Assembly (NCBI RefSeq): GCF_009674485.1
Contig: NZ_WKJJ01000001.1
Coordinates: forward strand, 482,265-546,264
Direction of reading: 5' to 3'
Length of the DNA: 64,000 nt
Source of the DNA: Pseudoduganella rivuli
Lineage (GTDB): Bacteria > Pseudomonadota > Gammaproteobacteria > Burkholderiales > Burkholderiaceae_D
The notes beneath the pieces are model-generated. The model was not told the origin of the DNA. It saw only the letters and a list, made by a program, of their open reading frames with translations, and ran no database searches. The position numbers and the translations under genes are program-made. Each line of letters begins with the position of its first letter. Position 1 is the first letter of the stretch. Shown piece by piece: positions 1 to 8,808 of this stretch.

Positions 1-899
1 AGCAGGTAGTCGTACACCAGCCCGTAACTTTTCGCGCCGGCGTTGGCGGCGCTGCGGTTGCGCAGGCTGCCGAGGCTGGCGTTCAGGCGGCCTGGACCCA
101 GCGGCATGTCAGCCGCCAGCGACCAGAAATTGAAATCCTGGGTGGTGGTCGTGACCCGGTCGTTGCGGATGGTTTCAACCATCAGATAAGGCTTGATCGC
201 GCCGAAATCATAGGACAGCGCGGCAGTGCTGTAGGTAGTGTGGTTATCCGGCAGCAGCGGCGATTTTTTCTTGTCGGCATAGCTGAACGCGGCGGCCAGC
301 GGTCCGCGTTCGAAATTAGCCTGAAGGTTGAACAGGTTGCCGTAGCTTTGGGCGGGGGTGGTGGCGTTCGGCACGCTGGTGTTTTCGCCGAGCGCAACAA
401 ACGCCGTCAGCGTGAGGCCCGCCATTGACGGCGTCACGTATTTGATCGAGTTGTCGAAGCGGACATCGTTGATGGTTGGAATGAAGGCGCCGGCAGCGTC
501 GCCGAAGCCGGCCTGATGGGTAGAAAATTTGGTGTGCAGCGTATGCAGCGGTTCGTACTGGCGGCCCAGCGTCAAGGCGCCAAGGCGTTTACTGGACAGG
601 CCGACCAACGCCACGCGCCCGAACAGCAGGCCGCCCTGCGCCGCCGCGCCATTGTCGACATTGAAGCCGTTCTCGACGTTGAAGATTGCGCTCAGGCCGC
701 CGCCCAGATCCTCGCTGCCCATGAAACCGATGCGGCTCTGGCTCAGGCCGCCACTTTGAAGGCTGGTCTGCTTTTCCTTGCCGTTGTCGCCGTATTGCAG
801 GTTCGCGTCGATGATGCCGTAGATGCTGACGCCGGTCTGGGCCTGTGCGGACGCGGCGCAGGCCGCCAGCGCGAGCCAGCAAATATACGATGTTTTCAT
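1..899 (-). CDS. Gram-negative porin, 3' end cut by window edge
   Basis: Outer-membrane general porin; about 299 N-terminal codons are visible and the rest lies beyond the left edge. The ATG at 899 opens a signal peptide (MKTSYICWLALAACAASAQA, cleavage expected after about residue 20). Typical beta-proteobacterial porin strands follow: 'GVSIYGIIDANLQYG', 'SRIGFMGSEDLGGGL' and 'ALTLGRQYEPL'. The frame stays open to the window edge. It lies 96 bp downstream of the aromatic-acid permease on the same strand, so it may supply outer-membrane entry for the same substrate. Family membership is secure; substrate specificity cannot be read from sequence. Confidence 0.93.
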   Translation of the reverse strand, partial: MKTSYICWLALAACAASAQAQTGVSIYGIIDANLQYGDNGKEKQTSLQSGGLSQSRIGFMGSEDLGGGLSAIFNVENGFNVDNGAAAQGGLLFGRVALVGLSSKRLGALTLGRQYEPLHTLHTKFSTHQAGFGDAAGAFIPTINDVRFDNSIKYVTPSMAGLTLTAFVALGENTSVPNATTPAQSYGNLFNLQANFERGPLAAAFSYADKKKSPLLPDNHTTYSTAALSYDFGAIKPYLMVETIRNDRVTTTTQDFNFWSLAADMPLGPGRLNASLGSLRNRSAANAGAKSYGLVYDYL

Positions 900-995
900 G
901 ATGATCGCCGATATGATTATGAGTATGAAACAGGGAAACGCCACCAGGCGCCAACAGCCTCCACGGGACGGCGTGACGCAAGGCGAGGCGTGCGG

Positions 996-2351
996 TCAGG
1001 CCAGCGCGGCCTTGTGCCGCGCATGGGCGCCGGCGCCGGGAATATGGTCGCGCACGCTCAACAACGCCAGCAGCACACCGACCATCGCGAATCCCAGCAT
1101 GGTCAGGTAGGCGGAAGCGCCGCCGGCGGTGATGATGGCGGCGCCGGCGAAGGCGCTGAGAATGGCGCCGAAGCGACCGAAAGCCAGTCCGGAGGCGATG
1201 CCGGTGGCGCGCATGCTGGTCGGATAGATGAAGGCGCACAAAGCGTACATGGTCGACTGCACCGCGTTGACGAACATGCCGTGCACGCCGAGGCCGAAGA
1301 TCAGCAAATTGGTGTTGTGCGCGACATCCACGCCTTGCAGCAGCAGGGCGCTGGCGGCGCCACCGGCACAGCACACCGCCAGCGGCCAGCGCGAACCGAA
1401 GCGGGCGATGGCCACCGCGCAGATGAGCGCGCCGATCACGCCGCCCATGTTGTAGGCCGTCAGGCCGGAGGCGGCCACGGCCACATTGAGACCTTCGCCC
1501 ACCAGCATGGTCGGCAGCCAGCTGAAGGCGCTGTACACCGCCAGCAGGCACATGAAGAAAGCACACCACACCGCCAGCGTATCGCGCGTCCGGCCTTGGG
1601 CGAAGAGCCCGCGGAAGCCGATGCGCTGTTCGGATTTCTGCTCGCCGCTGTCAGTGAACACGGTATCGGCGGTCGACGGACGGGACATGCGCGCCAGCAG
1701 CTTGCCCAGTTCTTGCCAGCGCTGTGGGCGACACACAAGGAAGCGGGGAGATTCAGGCAGGGCCAACAGCAACAGCACGCCCACCACCAGCGGCAAGGCG
1801 CCGCCGATGAAGAACAGGGTGCGCCAGCCGTAGGCGGGCAGCACCACGCCGGAGAACAAGCCGGCCAGCATGCCTCCCAGCGGCACACAGACGATGGTGG
1901 CGGTGACCGCCAAGGTACGGCGGCGCGCCGGCGTGAACTCGGCCGTCATGGTGGTTGAACTGGGCAGGGCCCCGCCGATGCCGAGACCGGCGATCAGGCG
2001 CAGGATGGCGATGCCGGTGACGTCGGTGGCCAGGCCGATCGCGCAGGTGGCGGCGCCAAACAGGAACACGCTGCCGATCAATGCCATGCGGCGGCCATAG
2101 CGGTCCGCGATCAGGCCGGCGCAGGCACTGCCGATTCCCATGCCGACCAGGCCGGCGGCCACGGCGGGGGCGAAGGCGCCGCGCGTGACGCCCCATTCCT
2201 TCATGATCGACGGAATGGCGAAGCCGATCAACTGGCCGTCGAAGCCGTTGATGATGATCGACAACGCGGCCATCATGACCACCATCTTTTGCATCCATGT
2301 ATAGGGACCGTCGTCGATGGCGCGGCCCACATCCAGGTATGTATTGCTCAT
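996..2351 (-). CDS. MFS permease, aromatic acid:H+ symporter (AAHS) type
   Basis: Inner-membrane proton symporter of the major facilitator superfamily, 451 aa, with 12 predicted membrane segments. The first helix carries the AAHS-type signature 'NGFDGQLIGFAIPSI', the 2-3 loop has 'GLIADRYGRRMAL', and the region after helix 6 has 'PESPRFL', as in PcaK/BenK-type carriers. This supports uptake of a carboxylated aromatic or similar organic acid; the exact substrate is unknown. It is divergent from a LysR regulator with about 145 bp between the two starts, the usual layout for a LysR-controlled permease. The porin lies just downstream on the same strand. Confidence 0.88.
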   Translation of the reverse strand: MSNTYLDVGRAIDDGPYTWMQKMVVMMAALSIIINGFDGQLIGFAIPSIMKEWGVTRGAFAPAVAAGLVGMGIGSACAGLIADRYGRRMALIGSVFLFGAATCAIGLATDVTGIAILRLIAGLGIGGALPSSTTMTAEFTPARRRTLAVTATIVCVPLGGMLAGLFSGVVLPAYGWRTLFFIGGALPLVVGVLLLLALPESPRFLVCRPQRWQELGKLLARMSRPSTADTVFTDSGEQKSEQRIGFRGLFAQGRTRDTLAVWCAFFMCLLAVYSAFSWLPTMLVGEGLNVAVAASGLTAYNMGGVIGALICAVAIARFGSRWPLAVCCAGGAASALLLQGVDVAHNTNLLIFGLGVHGMFVNAVQSTMYALCAFIYPTSMRATGIASGLAFGRFGAILSAFAGAAIITAGGASAYLTMLGFAMVGVLLALLSVRDHIPGAGAHARHKAALA

Positions 2352-2426
2352 TGCTGTCTCCTGTTGGTCGGCGCCCGGTGTTCCCGGGGCCGGTATTTAT
2401 GAGTTGGGCGGCGTACCGTCGCCGCC

Positions 2427-2440
2427 AACTTGACCAAGTT
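2427..2440. promoter_or_regulatory. Candidate LysR operator between permease and lysR
   Basis: In the divergent intergenic region the bases AACTTG-AC-CAAGTT form a perfect inverted repeat with a 2-bp centre. A second small dyad, TTGATCAA, lies at 2458-2465. They sit 57-70 bp upstream of the proposed LysR start and 76-89 bp upstream of the permease start. Dyads in this position are commonly LysR binding sites. Assignment is by position and symmetry only. Confidence 0.4.
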
Positions 2441-2496
2441 TAGGAATTCGCCATATATTGATCAAATTTATTTACCTTATTCTTTGCATTCACAAG

Positions 2497-3402
2497 ATGA
2501 ATATATATCGCGTAGACCTGAACCTGCTGGGCGTCTTTCATGCGCTGATGGAATCGCGCAGCGTGACCAGCGCGGCGCAGCACTTTGGCATTACGCAGCC
2601 CGCTATGAGCAACGCCCTGGCGCGGCTACGCGAATTGCTGGACGATCCCTTGTTCGTGCATGGCGCCGACGGCATGCAGCCAACGCCCTATGCGCTGGAG
2701 ATCAGCGATGCTGTCCATGGCGCGCTGCAACTGATGCGGCAGGTGCTGGAGCACCGCAAGGGCTTCGACCCGGCGAGCAGCGACGGCACGTTCCGTTTCC
2801 ACATGACCGACATGGGCCAGATCAATTTTTTGCCGCTGCTGATCGAACGGCTGCGGACGGCCGCGCCCGGCCTGTGTGTCGAGGCGGAAACGCTGGAACT
2901 GGAGCAGATCCGCACCGCGCTGGAGGACGGCAAGATTAATTTCGCGATCGGACACTTGCCCAAGCTCGACGGACGCGGCATCTGTTCGGTGCAGTTGCTG
3001 CATGAGCGCTACGACGTGCTGATGCGTGCCGACCATCCGCTGGCGGCGACGCCGTTGAGTAAAGCTTCCTATCTCGGCGCCGCCCATGCCGTAGTCAGCT
3101 CAGTGGGAGGCGGCCACCGGGCAATCGAGGATAGTTTATTGCGGCGCAAGGCGCGCATCGTCGCGCGGGTGCCCAACATCATCGCCGTGCCGATGATCCT
3201 GGCACGCTCGGATCTGATCGCCACGGTGCCGCGCCGCGTGGCCAGGGAACTGGCGCGCGCCGCGCCATTTATTGTGGCGTCATTGCCGGTCGACATACCG
3301 GAGCTGGAGGTGCGCGTCTTTTGGCACGAGCGCTTCGATGCCGACCCGGCCAGCACGTGGATGCGGAAACTGCTGATCGAGTTGTTCGCCCAGCCTGCGT
3401 GA
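2497..3402 (+). CDS. LysR-family transcriptional regulator
   Basis: LysR-type regulator of 301 aa. The N-terminal winged helix-turn-helix (about residues 7-65) contains 'DLNLLGVFHALMESRSVTSAAQHFGITQPAMS' broken over the usual helices, followed by 'NALARLRELLDDPLFV'. The rest is a periplasmic-binding-like effector domain. The DLNLL start and 'DPLFVHGADGMQPTPYA' resemble the NodD/NahR/LinR subgroup, whose members often sense aromatic compounds. I chose the ATG at 2497 because it begins the family's usual N-terminus; an in-frame ATG at 2458 would add 13 atypical residues. It probably controls the divergent permease and perhaps the porin. Confidence 0.88.
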   Translation: MNIYRVDLNLLGVFHALMESRSVTSAAQHFGITQPAMSNALARLRELLDDPLFVHGADGMQPTPYALEISDAVHGALQLMRQVLEHRKGFDPASSDGTFRFHMTDMGQINFLPLLIERLRTAAPGLCVEAETLELEQIRTALEDGKINFAIGHLPKLDGRGICSVQLLHERYDVLMRADHPLAATPLSKASYLGAAHAVVSSVGGGHRAIEDSLLRRKARIVARVPNIIAVPMILARSDLIATVPRRVARELARAAPFIVASLPVDIPELEVRVFWHERFDADPASTWMRKLLIELFAQPA

Positions 3403-3477
3403 GATCGTGGCCACAATGCGTGCCTCGACCTCCCCCTTTTTGCGGTTGGCGTCCACCATCGTTTAATTTTTTCTGGC

Positions 3478-4497
3478 TCAGTGAGGCTGGCAGCCATCGG
3501 GCGCCCCCTCGCCGGCCAGCGTGACGCACGCCTCGTCGAAGTTCATCGATGTCTTGCGCGGATTCCGGTTAATCAGCAAGCGCACCACGTCGCCGCGCGC
3601 ATAATGGCCGGTCGGGTCGTAGGCGTTCTTCGCGATCGCGATGGTATCGAGGTCAATGTCCGCGTACAGCAACCCCTCCTGGTCGTGCGGCAAGTGCGGC
3701 GCCAGCGGCCTGCCGTCCGGGCCGAAGATCATCGAGTAGCCGCCACCGGGCGTGTTGCCGTCGGCGTTCAGCAAGTCGCGCCGCTCCTGGGTATCGCACA
3801 GGATGTCGAACATGTCCTGGCCGGTCAGCGCGGTGGCATGCAGCACGAAGCAGCCGCCCTCCAGCGCGTACACCTGGCTGGCCGCCAGGTTGACCTGCGC
3901 GCCCAGCGCGTAGACGTCCTTGTACAGCGTGAACGACGGCCACGAGGCGACGTGGATCTGTTCGTGCATCGAATACATCGCGTACTTCGACAACGGCTGG
4001 ATGTGCTCGGCGCAGCACAGCGCGCCCAGCCTGCCGATCGACGTGTCGGCCACGCGGAAGTCGGAACCGTCGCCCTCGCCGTACAGGGTGCGCTCGACGT
4101 GGGTGGGTTTCAGCTTGCGGCGGTTGAACAGCACTTCGCCGGTGTCGTCGATCGTCACCTGGCTGATATACAGGCTGCGCCCCTCGATCTCCGAGTAGCC
4201 CATCACGACGTGAATGTTGTGCTCGGCTGCCGCGGCGCACAGTTGCGCCATCTCGGGGCCATCGCGCCGCATCGAGTTGGCGTGGTAGCGTGGCACGAAC
4301 TGCATGCCCCAGGCCGGTGTGCCCAGCCACAGCCACCACGGGTAGCCGGGCAGCCACACCTCGGGAAAGGCGACCAGCCTGGCGCCCTGCTGTGCGGCCT
4401 CGGCGATGATGCCGATGGCCTTGTCGATGCCGCCTTGCAAATTCATGAAGACTGGCGCGGCTTGCACCACCGCGACTTTAACTACGGATGCTGACAT
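3478..4497 (-). CDS. Nitrilase (carbon-nitrogen hydrolase family)
   Basis: Cytoplasmic nitrilase of 339 aa that should hydrolyse an organic nitrile to carboxylic acid and ammonia. The triad is visible: Glu46 in '[14 protein letters not shown]', Lys130 in '[12 protein letters not shown]' and Cys162 in '[12 protein letters not shown]'. The Trp usual after the catalytic Cys (CWEH) is Ala here (CAEH), which may affect substrate fit. Length and the 'GYPWWLWLG' segment fit true nitrilases better than amidases. It appears to be the last gene of a leftward operon with a complete branched-chain-type ABC importer and an outer-membrane protein. An AraC-type activator stands at the operon head, as NitR does for the Rhodococcus rhodochrous J1 nitrilase. 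Confidence 0.9.
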   Translation of the reverse strand: MSASVVKVAVVQAAPVFMNLQGGIDKAIGIIAEAAQQGARLVAFPEVWLPGYPWWLWLGTPAWGMQFVPRYHANSMRRDGPEMAQLCAAAAEHNIHVVMGYSEIEGRSLYISQVTIDDTGEVLFNRRKLKPTHVERTLYGEGDGSDFRVADTSIGRLGALCCAEHIQPLSKYAMYSMHEQIHVASWPSFTLYKDVYALGAQVNLAASQVYALEGGCFVLHATALTGQDMFDILCDTQERRDLLNADGNTPGGGYSMIFGPDGRPLAPHLPHDQEGLLYADIDLDTIAIAKNAYDPTGHYARGDVVRLLINRNPRKTSMNFDEACVTLAGEGAPDGCQPH

Positions 4498-4541
4498 GGG
4501 GGTTCCCTCTGCGAATCAGGCGAATAAATGAAAGGCGTGGC

Positions 4542-5435
4542 TTAGAAAGGCACCGTGGTGCGCAGCGCCAGCGCATGGCCCTGCGCGCGGTTGCGCTCTC
4601 CCAGCTCGCGTTGCAGCTTGGCGGTGAGGATCCAGCCCTTGCCGTTGTTGTACATCAGCGAGGGCCCGATCGACGCGCCGCGTCCCTTGCGGTCGGGCAG
4701 CTTGACGCCATTGAGCGTGTCGTCGCTGAGCTGCCGCATGTAATAGCCGCTGACGCCGGCCACCCAGCCTGGCCCGAAGCCATAGCCGGCGGCATAGTCG
4801 AGAATGAATTCGTTCCCGCTCCGGTAGCGGGTCGCGCTGTTGGTGCGGTTCAGATTCAAGGTCGCCTTGAAGTCGCCATTGAAGCCCTGCGCGTCGGTGT
4901 ACGCCATGGTGAACAGCGGTTGCAGCGACCAGTAGTTGCGGCCGACATTGAGCATGTCGGTTTTATTGTAGCGGCCGGTAGGCGCGACCAGGTCGAAGCC
5001 CACCACGCTGTGCAAGTTCGGCGAGTAATGATGGGCCACCGCCGGTCCGAATGTGACGTCGCCCAGGCCAGTCTTGCTCTGGCTGGCGCCGCCGGCATCC
5101 AGTGTCAGGTTGACCACCGGCAGTACCGCGTGCGCCACCAGGTTGCCGCCCCATACCGGGTATGGCGACGACCAGACGATCCGCGTCGCCGTCACGTTGG
5201 CGTGCAACGAAAAGCCGGGGATGGGAACTGCCTCGCCGCGGCTGTCGTTCAGCCGGTCCGCCTCGTAGAAATTCGCGAACTGCAGCACATACAAGCCGGG
5301 CGGCGGCACTGCCCCCAACAGGAAATTGTCGGCGCCGGCGGCGTAGGTCGAGCCGCCCCCTTCCGCCGCTTGCGCCGTCAGCGCCGCGCAGGTCAGGGCC
5401 AGCATGGGCAAGCCGATACGTTTGATCAGGTTCAT
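4542..5435 (-). CDS. SphA/MetA-type outer-membrane protein (phenol-degradation 'meta' family)
   Basis: Predicted outer-membrane beta-barrel of 297 aa from the Phenol_MetA_deg family, often found in aromatic catabolic operons and proposed to aid substrate entry. Residues 1-24 are a signal peptide ending in 'ALTAQAAEGG'. The body has alternating strands ('GDVTFGPAVAHHYS', 'FDLVAPTGRYNK') and a C-terminal aromatic residue ('LRTTVPF'). The start at 5435 has a good ribosome-binding site (ACGGAGAAG) and opens the signal peptide; an upstream in-frame ATG at 5465 would add ten residues. It lies between livM and the nitrilase, so it likely serves the same uptake system. Confidence 0.8.
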   Translation of the reverse strand: MNLIKRIGLPMLALTCAALTAQAAEGGGSTYAAGADNFLLGAVPPPGLYVLQFANFYEADRLNDSRGEAVPIPGFSLHANVTATRIVWSSPYPVWGGNLVAHAVLPVVNLTLDAGGASQSKTGLGDVTFGPAVAHHYSPNLHSVVGFDLVAPTGRYNKTDMLNVGRNYWSLQPLFTMAYTDAQGFNGDFKATLNLNRTNSATRYRSGNEFILDYAAGYGFGPGWVAGVSGYYMRQLSDDTLNGVKLPDRKGRGASIGPSLMYNNGKGWILTAKLQRELGERNRAQGHALALRTTVPF

Positions 5436-5505
5436 TGTTTCTTCTCCGTTTAACATCATGGTCAAGGTGGCGCCGGGTGTTCGGTTCCCGGCGCGGGGAA
5501 AACGG

Positions 5506-6513
5506 TCAACGCGACGGGGGTGGCGGCGCGCGGTGCCGCAGCCGGAACGGATCGAGGCGCCAGCGGCGCGTGAAAAAGCTCCACAATCCGCCCGGCAGGT
5601 ACATCATCGTGACGATGGCCAGCAGGCCGGTGCCGATCAGGTAGCCGGTGCCGTACTCGCTGAAGTACTGGCGCAGCAGGAAATACAGCGCGGTGCCCAG
5701 CAACGGCCCCTCGAACGTGCCGATGCCGCCCAGGACCGAGATAAAGATGGCGGCGGCGGTCCAGTTCAGCGAGAACGACGCGTCGGGCGATACCTGCAGC
5801 GTGTTCATGTAGGCCACCGCGCCGGCGGCGCCGCTCATGGCGGCCGCGATCAGCCACACCTGCAGCTTGGTCCTGGCCACCGCGACGCCACAGGCGGTGG
5901 CTGCCACCTCGCCGTCGCGTACGCTCATCAACGCCAGGCCAAGGCGGCCGCGCAGCACGCCCCGCACCACCAGCAGGGCGGCGATGCCCACCGCCAGCGC
6001 CGCCCAATAGACTCCGGCGTTGCGGGTCCAGCGGTCCACATCGCCCATGGTTTCCAGCGGCATGCCGGCCCCCGCTCCCAGGGTTTCGCTGTTTTGCGCC
6101 AGTATCCGCAGCATTTCCGCCAATACCCAGCTGCCGACGGCGAAATAAGCGCCGCTCAGGCGGAACATCGGCCAGGCGCAGGCCCAGGCGAATCCCACGG
6201 TCAGCGCGGTCGACAGCGGCAGCACCAGCCATGGGTTCAGTTGCAGCCGGTTCGACAGCACAAACAGGCAGTAGGCGCCGACACCCACGAACACGTGCTG
6301 GCCGACGGCCACCAGCCCGCCATAGCCGGCCAGCAAATTCCAGGCAAGCGCCATGGTGAGCACGGTCAGCATTTCCACCAACAGGCGCAGCTGGCTGAAG
6401 TCCGCGTACCACGGCAGCGCCGCCAGCGTCACGCCGGTTGCCGCCGCCAGCGCCAGCCAGGGCGCGCGGGTCCGCACCAGGCCGGCGGCCGGTGAATGAA
6501 CAGGATGTGTCAT
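5506..6513 (-). CDS. livM: Branched-chain-type ABC transporter permease, LivM family
   Basis: Second permease subunit of a HAAT-family ABC importer, 335 aa, largely hydrophobic with about nine membrane segments. The LivM signatures 'AWNLLAGYGGLVAVGQHVFVG' (residues about 60-80) and 'AYFAVGSWVLAEM' are present, with the coupling-loop segment 'MSVRDGEVAATACGVAVARTK'. The ATG at 6513 overlaps the livH stop by 4 bp (ATGA), indicating translational coupling. Despite the family name, such transporters also carry aromatic acids, amides and urea. The neighbouring nitrilase suggests a nitrile or its product, which is inference. Confidence 0.9.
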   Translation of the reverse strand: MTHPVHSPAAGLVRTRAPWLALAAATGVTLAALPWYADFSQLRLLVEMLTVLTMALAWNLLAGYGGLVAVGQHVFVGVGAYCLFVLSNRLQLNPWLVLPLSTALTVGFAWACAWPMFRLSGAYFAVGSWVLAEMLRILAQNSETLGAGAGMPLETMGDVDRWTRNAGVYWAALAVGIAALLVVRGVLRGRLGLALMSVRDGEVAATACGVAVARTKLQVWLIAAAMSGAAGAVAYMNTLQVSPDASFSLNWTAAAIFISVLGGIGTFEGPLLGTALYFLLRQYFSEYGTGYLIGTGLLAIVTMMYLPGGLWSFFTRRWRLDPFRLRHRAPPPPSR

Positions 6514-7376
6514 GATTTCCCCTTGCCGAACAAGCCTTGTGGCCGCACCACCAGCGCGGTCAGGAAGACCAGGTGACCGAAGAACGGTCCCAGGCCCGTG
6601 TTGCTGCGGGCGCCAAACAACTGCGCCACGCCGATCACGAGGCCGCCAAAGAAGGTGCCCCACAAATTACCCAGCCCGCCCAGCACCACCGCCTCGAACG
6701 AATACAGCAAGCGCTCGGCGCCGGCGCCGGGGGCAAACGGCGTCCTGATCCCGTACAGCACCGACGCCAGCGCGATCGCGGCCAGGATGAAGCCCGCCAT
6801 CAGCGCGAAAAACCGCTTGGCTTTCACGCCCACCAGGCGCGCCGTCTCGGGATCGTCGGCGACCGCGCGGGCCTGCCGTCCGTAATGGCTGCGCGCCGTC
6901 AGCAGATGGGTCAGCGCGAACACCACCACGCTGATCAGCGTCGTCACCAGCGGCAGGATGCCCAGCGACACGCCGCCGACGTCGATGCCCAGCGTGGTGA
7001 TGGCGCCGCCCGGCAGGCCGCGGGTATCACTGCTGAAGCATTGCTGCAACAGGTTTTGAATCACGATGGACAGGCCGAAGGTCAGCAGCAGCGGCGACAG
7101 AGGTCCCTGCCCGACCACGCGGTTGAGCAGCAAGGTTTGCAGCAATGCGCCGATCGCGAACATCAGCGGCACCACCAGCAGCAGCGACGTGAACGCCCCG
7201 ACACCGAGCACACCCATCACCACGCTGGCCAGGTAGGCGCCCAGCACGATCAGGTCGCCGTGCGCCAGGTTAATCATGCGCATCACGCCCAGGCTCAGGC
7301 TCAGCCCGAGACCAAACAGCGCATACAGCGCGCCCAGCGTCAATCCATTCAACAGGGTTTCAAAAAACAGCGTCAT
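6510..7376 (-). CDS. livH: Branched-chain-type ABC transporter permease, LivH family
   Basis: First permease subunit of the HAAT importer, 288 aa. The family signature 'GVMRMINLAHGDLIVLGAY' is near the N-terminus and the coupling segment 'ARAVADDPETARLVGVKAKR' is in the second half. I chose the ATG at 7376, one base after the livF stop and preceded by GGAG; an ATG at 7388 would overlap livF by 11 bp. It should pair with LivM to form the membrane channel, energised by LivG and LivF. Confidence 0.9.
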   Translation of the reverse strand: MTLFFETLLNGLTLGALYALFGLGLSLSLGVMRMINLAHGDLIVLGAYLASVVMGVLGVGAFTSLLLVVPLMFAIGALLQTLLLNRVVGQGPLSPLLLTFGLSIVIQNLLQQCFSSDTRGLPGGAITTLGIDVGGVSLGILPLVTTLISVVVFALTHLLTARSHYGRQARAVADDPETARLVGVKAKRFFALMAGFILAAIALASVLYGIRTPFAPGAGAERLLYSFEAVVLGGLGNLWGTFFGGLVIGVAQLFGARSNTGLGPFFGHLVFLTALVVRPQGLFGKGKS

Positions 7377-7377
7377 G

Positions 7378-8070
7378 TCATGCTCCAAAATAGGCTTGCG
7401 TCACTTGCTCGTAATCCGCCTCGGATGAGCGGCCGGCCAGCACGATCCGGCCCTTCTGCATGCAATAGAAGCGTGCGGACTCGCGCAGTGCGCGGCGGAC
7501 ATTTTGTTCCACCAGCACCACCGCGAGGCCCTCGGCGCGCGCCCCGGCCAGCAAGCGGTAAACCTCGTCCACCGCCGCCGGTGACAAGCCCAGCGAGACT
7601 TCGTCGAACAGCAGATAGGCGGGATTCATGACCAGCGCCCGCGACAGCGCCACCAGTTGTTGCTGCCCGCCCGACAGCGCGGTGGCCGGGCGGTCCTGCA
7701 GCGCCTCGATCGCCGGCAACTCGCGCAGCACGCGCCGCACGGTCCACTCGCCCTGGCTGCCGTTGCGCGCCGCCAGCTGCAGGTTTTCCAGCACCGTCAG
7801 GCTGGGAAAGAGCCGGCGCCCCTCGGGCACCAGGGCGACGCCGCGCGCCAGCTGGCGGCGTTCCGTGGCGCCCCCGGCAGCTTCGCCGTCCAGTTCGATT
7901 GCGGCGCGCGTGGTGCCGACCGCGCCGGCCAGCGCACGCATCAGCGTCGATTTACCGGCGCCGTTGGCGCCGATCAGGGCAACCGTCTGCCCCGGCGCAA
8001 CTTCGATGTCGACGCCGAACAAGGCCTGGAATTGACCGTAACAGGCGTTCAGATTCTTAGTGCGCAGCAT
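7378..8070 (-). CDS. livF: Branched-chain-type ABC transporter ATPase, LivF family
   Basis: ATP-hydrolysing subunit of 230 aa. Walker A is 'GANGAGKST', the signature motif is 'LSGGQQQ', and Walker B is 'YLLFDEVSLGL', followed by the H-loop-equivalent region 'VVLVEQNVRRAL'. The 'EQN' after Walker B is typical of LivF rather than LivG. The start at 8070 overlaps livG by 14 bp. Confidence 0.92.
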   Translation of the reverse strand: MLRTKNLNACYGQFQALFGVDIEVAPGQTVALIGANGAGKSTLMRALAGAVGTTRAAIELDGEAAGGATERRQLARGVALVPEGRRLFPSLTVLENLQLAARNGSQGEWTVRRVLRELPAIEALQDRPATALSGGQQQLVALSRALVMNPAYLLFDEVSLGLSPAAVDEVYRLLAGARAEGLAVVLVEQNVRRALRESARFYCMQKGRIVLAGRSSEADYEQVTQAYFGA

Positions 8071-8806
8071 GCAGTTCTCCCGCGTTGGTTTCAGCGCCGC
8101 TGCCCAGGTAAGACTCGCGCACGACTTGCGATGCCAACACCGCCTGCGACTCGCCGTCGTTGATGATGGTCCCGGCGCTGAGCACCACCAGCCGCTTCGC
8201 GACCGAGACCAGCGCATGCACCAGGTGTTCAATCCACACCACGGTGGTGCCGCCGCGATGGATGGCGCCGACCAGTGCCAGCAGCTCCAGCACCTCGCTA
8301 TCGGTCAGCCCGCCCGCGACCTCGTCCAACAGCAGCAACCTGGGGCCGGTGGCAATCGCGCGCGCCAGTTCCAGCCGCTTGCGCTGGAGCAGGCTGAGGC
8401 GCTGTGCCGGCACATCACCCTCCGCCAGCAAGCCGCATTGCGCCAGGGCCCGGGCAGCGCGCTCGCGCGCCGCCGCGCGCCCGAGCTGGCCGCCGAACGT
8501 GGCCGCCACCAGCACGTTCTCGTACACCGTCATGCCCAGGAAGGGCTTCGGGATCTGGAAGGTGCAGGCGATCCCGGCGCGGCAGCGGGCGGCGGCATCG
8601 AGCCCGCCGATATCGACGCCGTCGAGCGCGATCGCGCCGCCGTCGCTGCGGTGCACGCCCGAGATCAGGCCGAACAGCGTGCTTTTGCCGGCGCCGTTCG
8701 GACTGATCACGCCAACGAACTCGCCCTCCTCGATGGCCAGCGAGAGCGGGGGAATGACTCGCATGCCGTTGTAGCTTTTGCTGACGTTAGTGAGCTGCAG
8801 TAGCAT
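8057..8806 (-). CDS. livG: Branched-chain-type ABC transporter ATPase, LivG family
   Basis: Second ATPase subunit, 249 aa. Walker A is 'SPNGAGKST' and Walker B is 'LLLLDEVAGGL', followed by 'VVWIEHLVHAL', typical of LivG. The ABC signature is divergent: 'LSLLQRKRLELARAI' occurs where most LivG proteins have an LSxGxQR-like sequence, a substitution seen in HAAT systems for non-amino-acid substrates. It follows the binding-protein gene after 2 bp and overlaps livF. Confidence 0.9.
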   Translation of the reverse strand: MLLQLTNVSKSYNGMRVIPPLSLAIEEGEFVGVISPNGAGKSTLFGLISGVHRSDGGAIALDGVDIGGLDAAARCRAGIACTFQIPKPFLGMTVYENVLVAATFGGQLGRAAARERAARALAQCGLLAEGDVPAQRLSLLQRKRLELARAIATGPRLLLLDEVAGGLTDSEVLELLALVGAIHRGGTTVVWIEHLVHALVSVAKRLVVLSAGTIINDGESQAVLASQVVRESYLGSGAETNAGELHAAH

Positions 8807-8808
8807 GG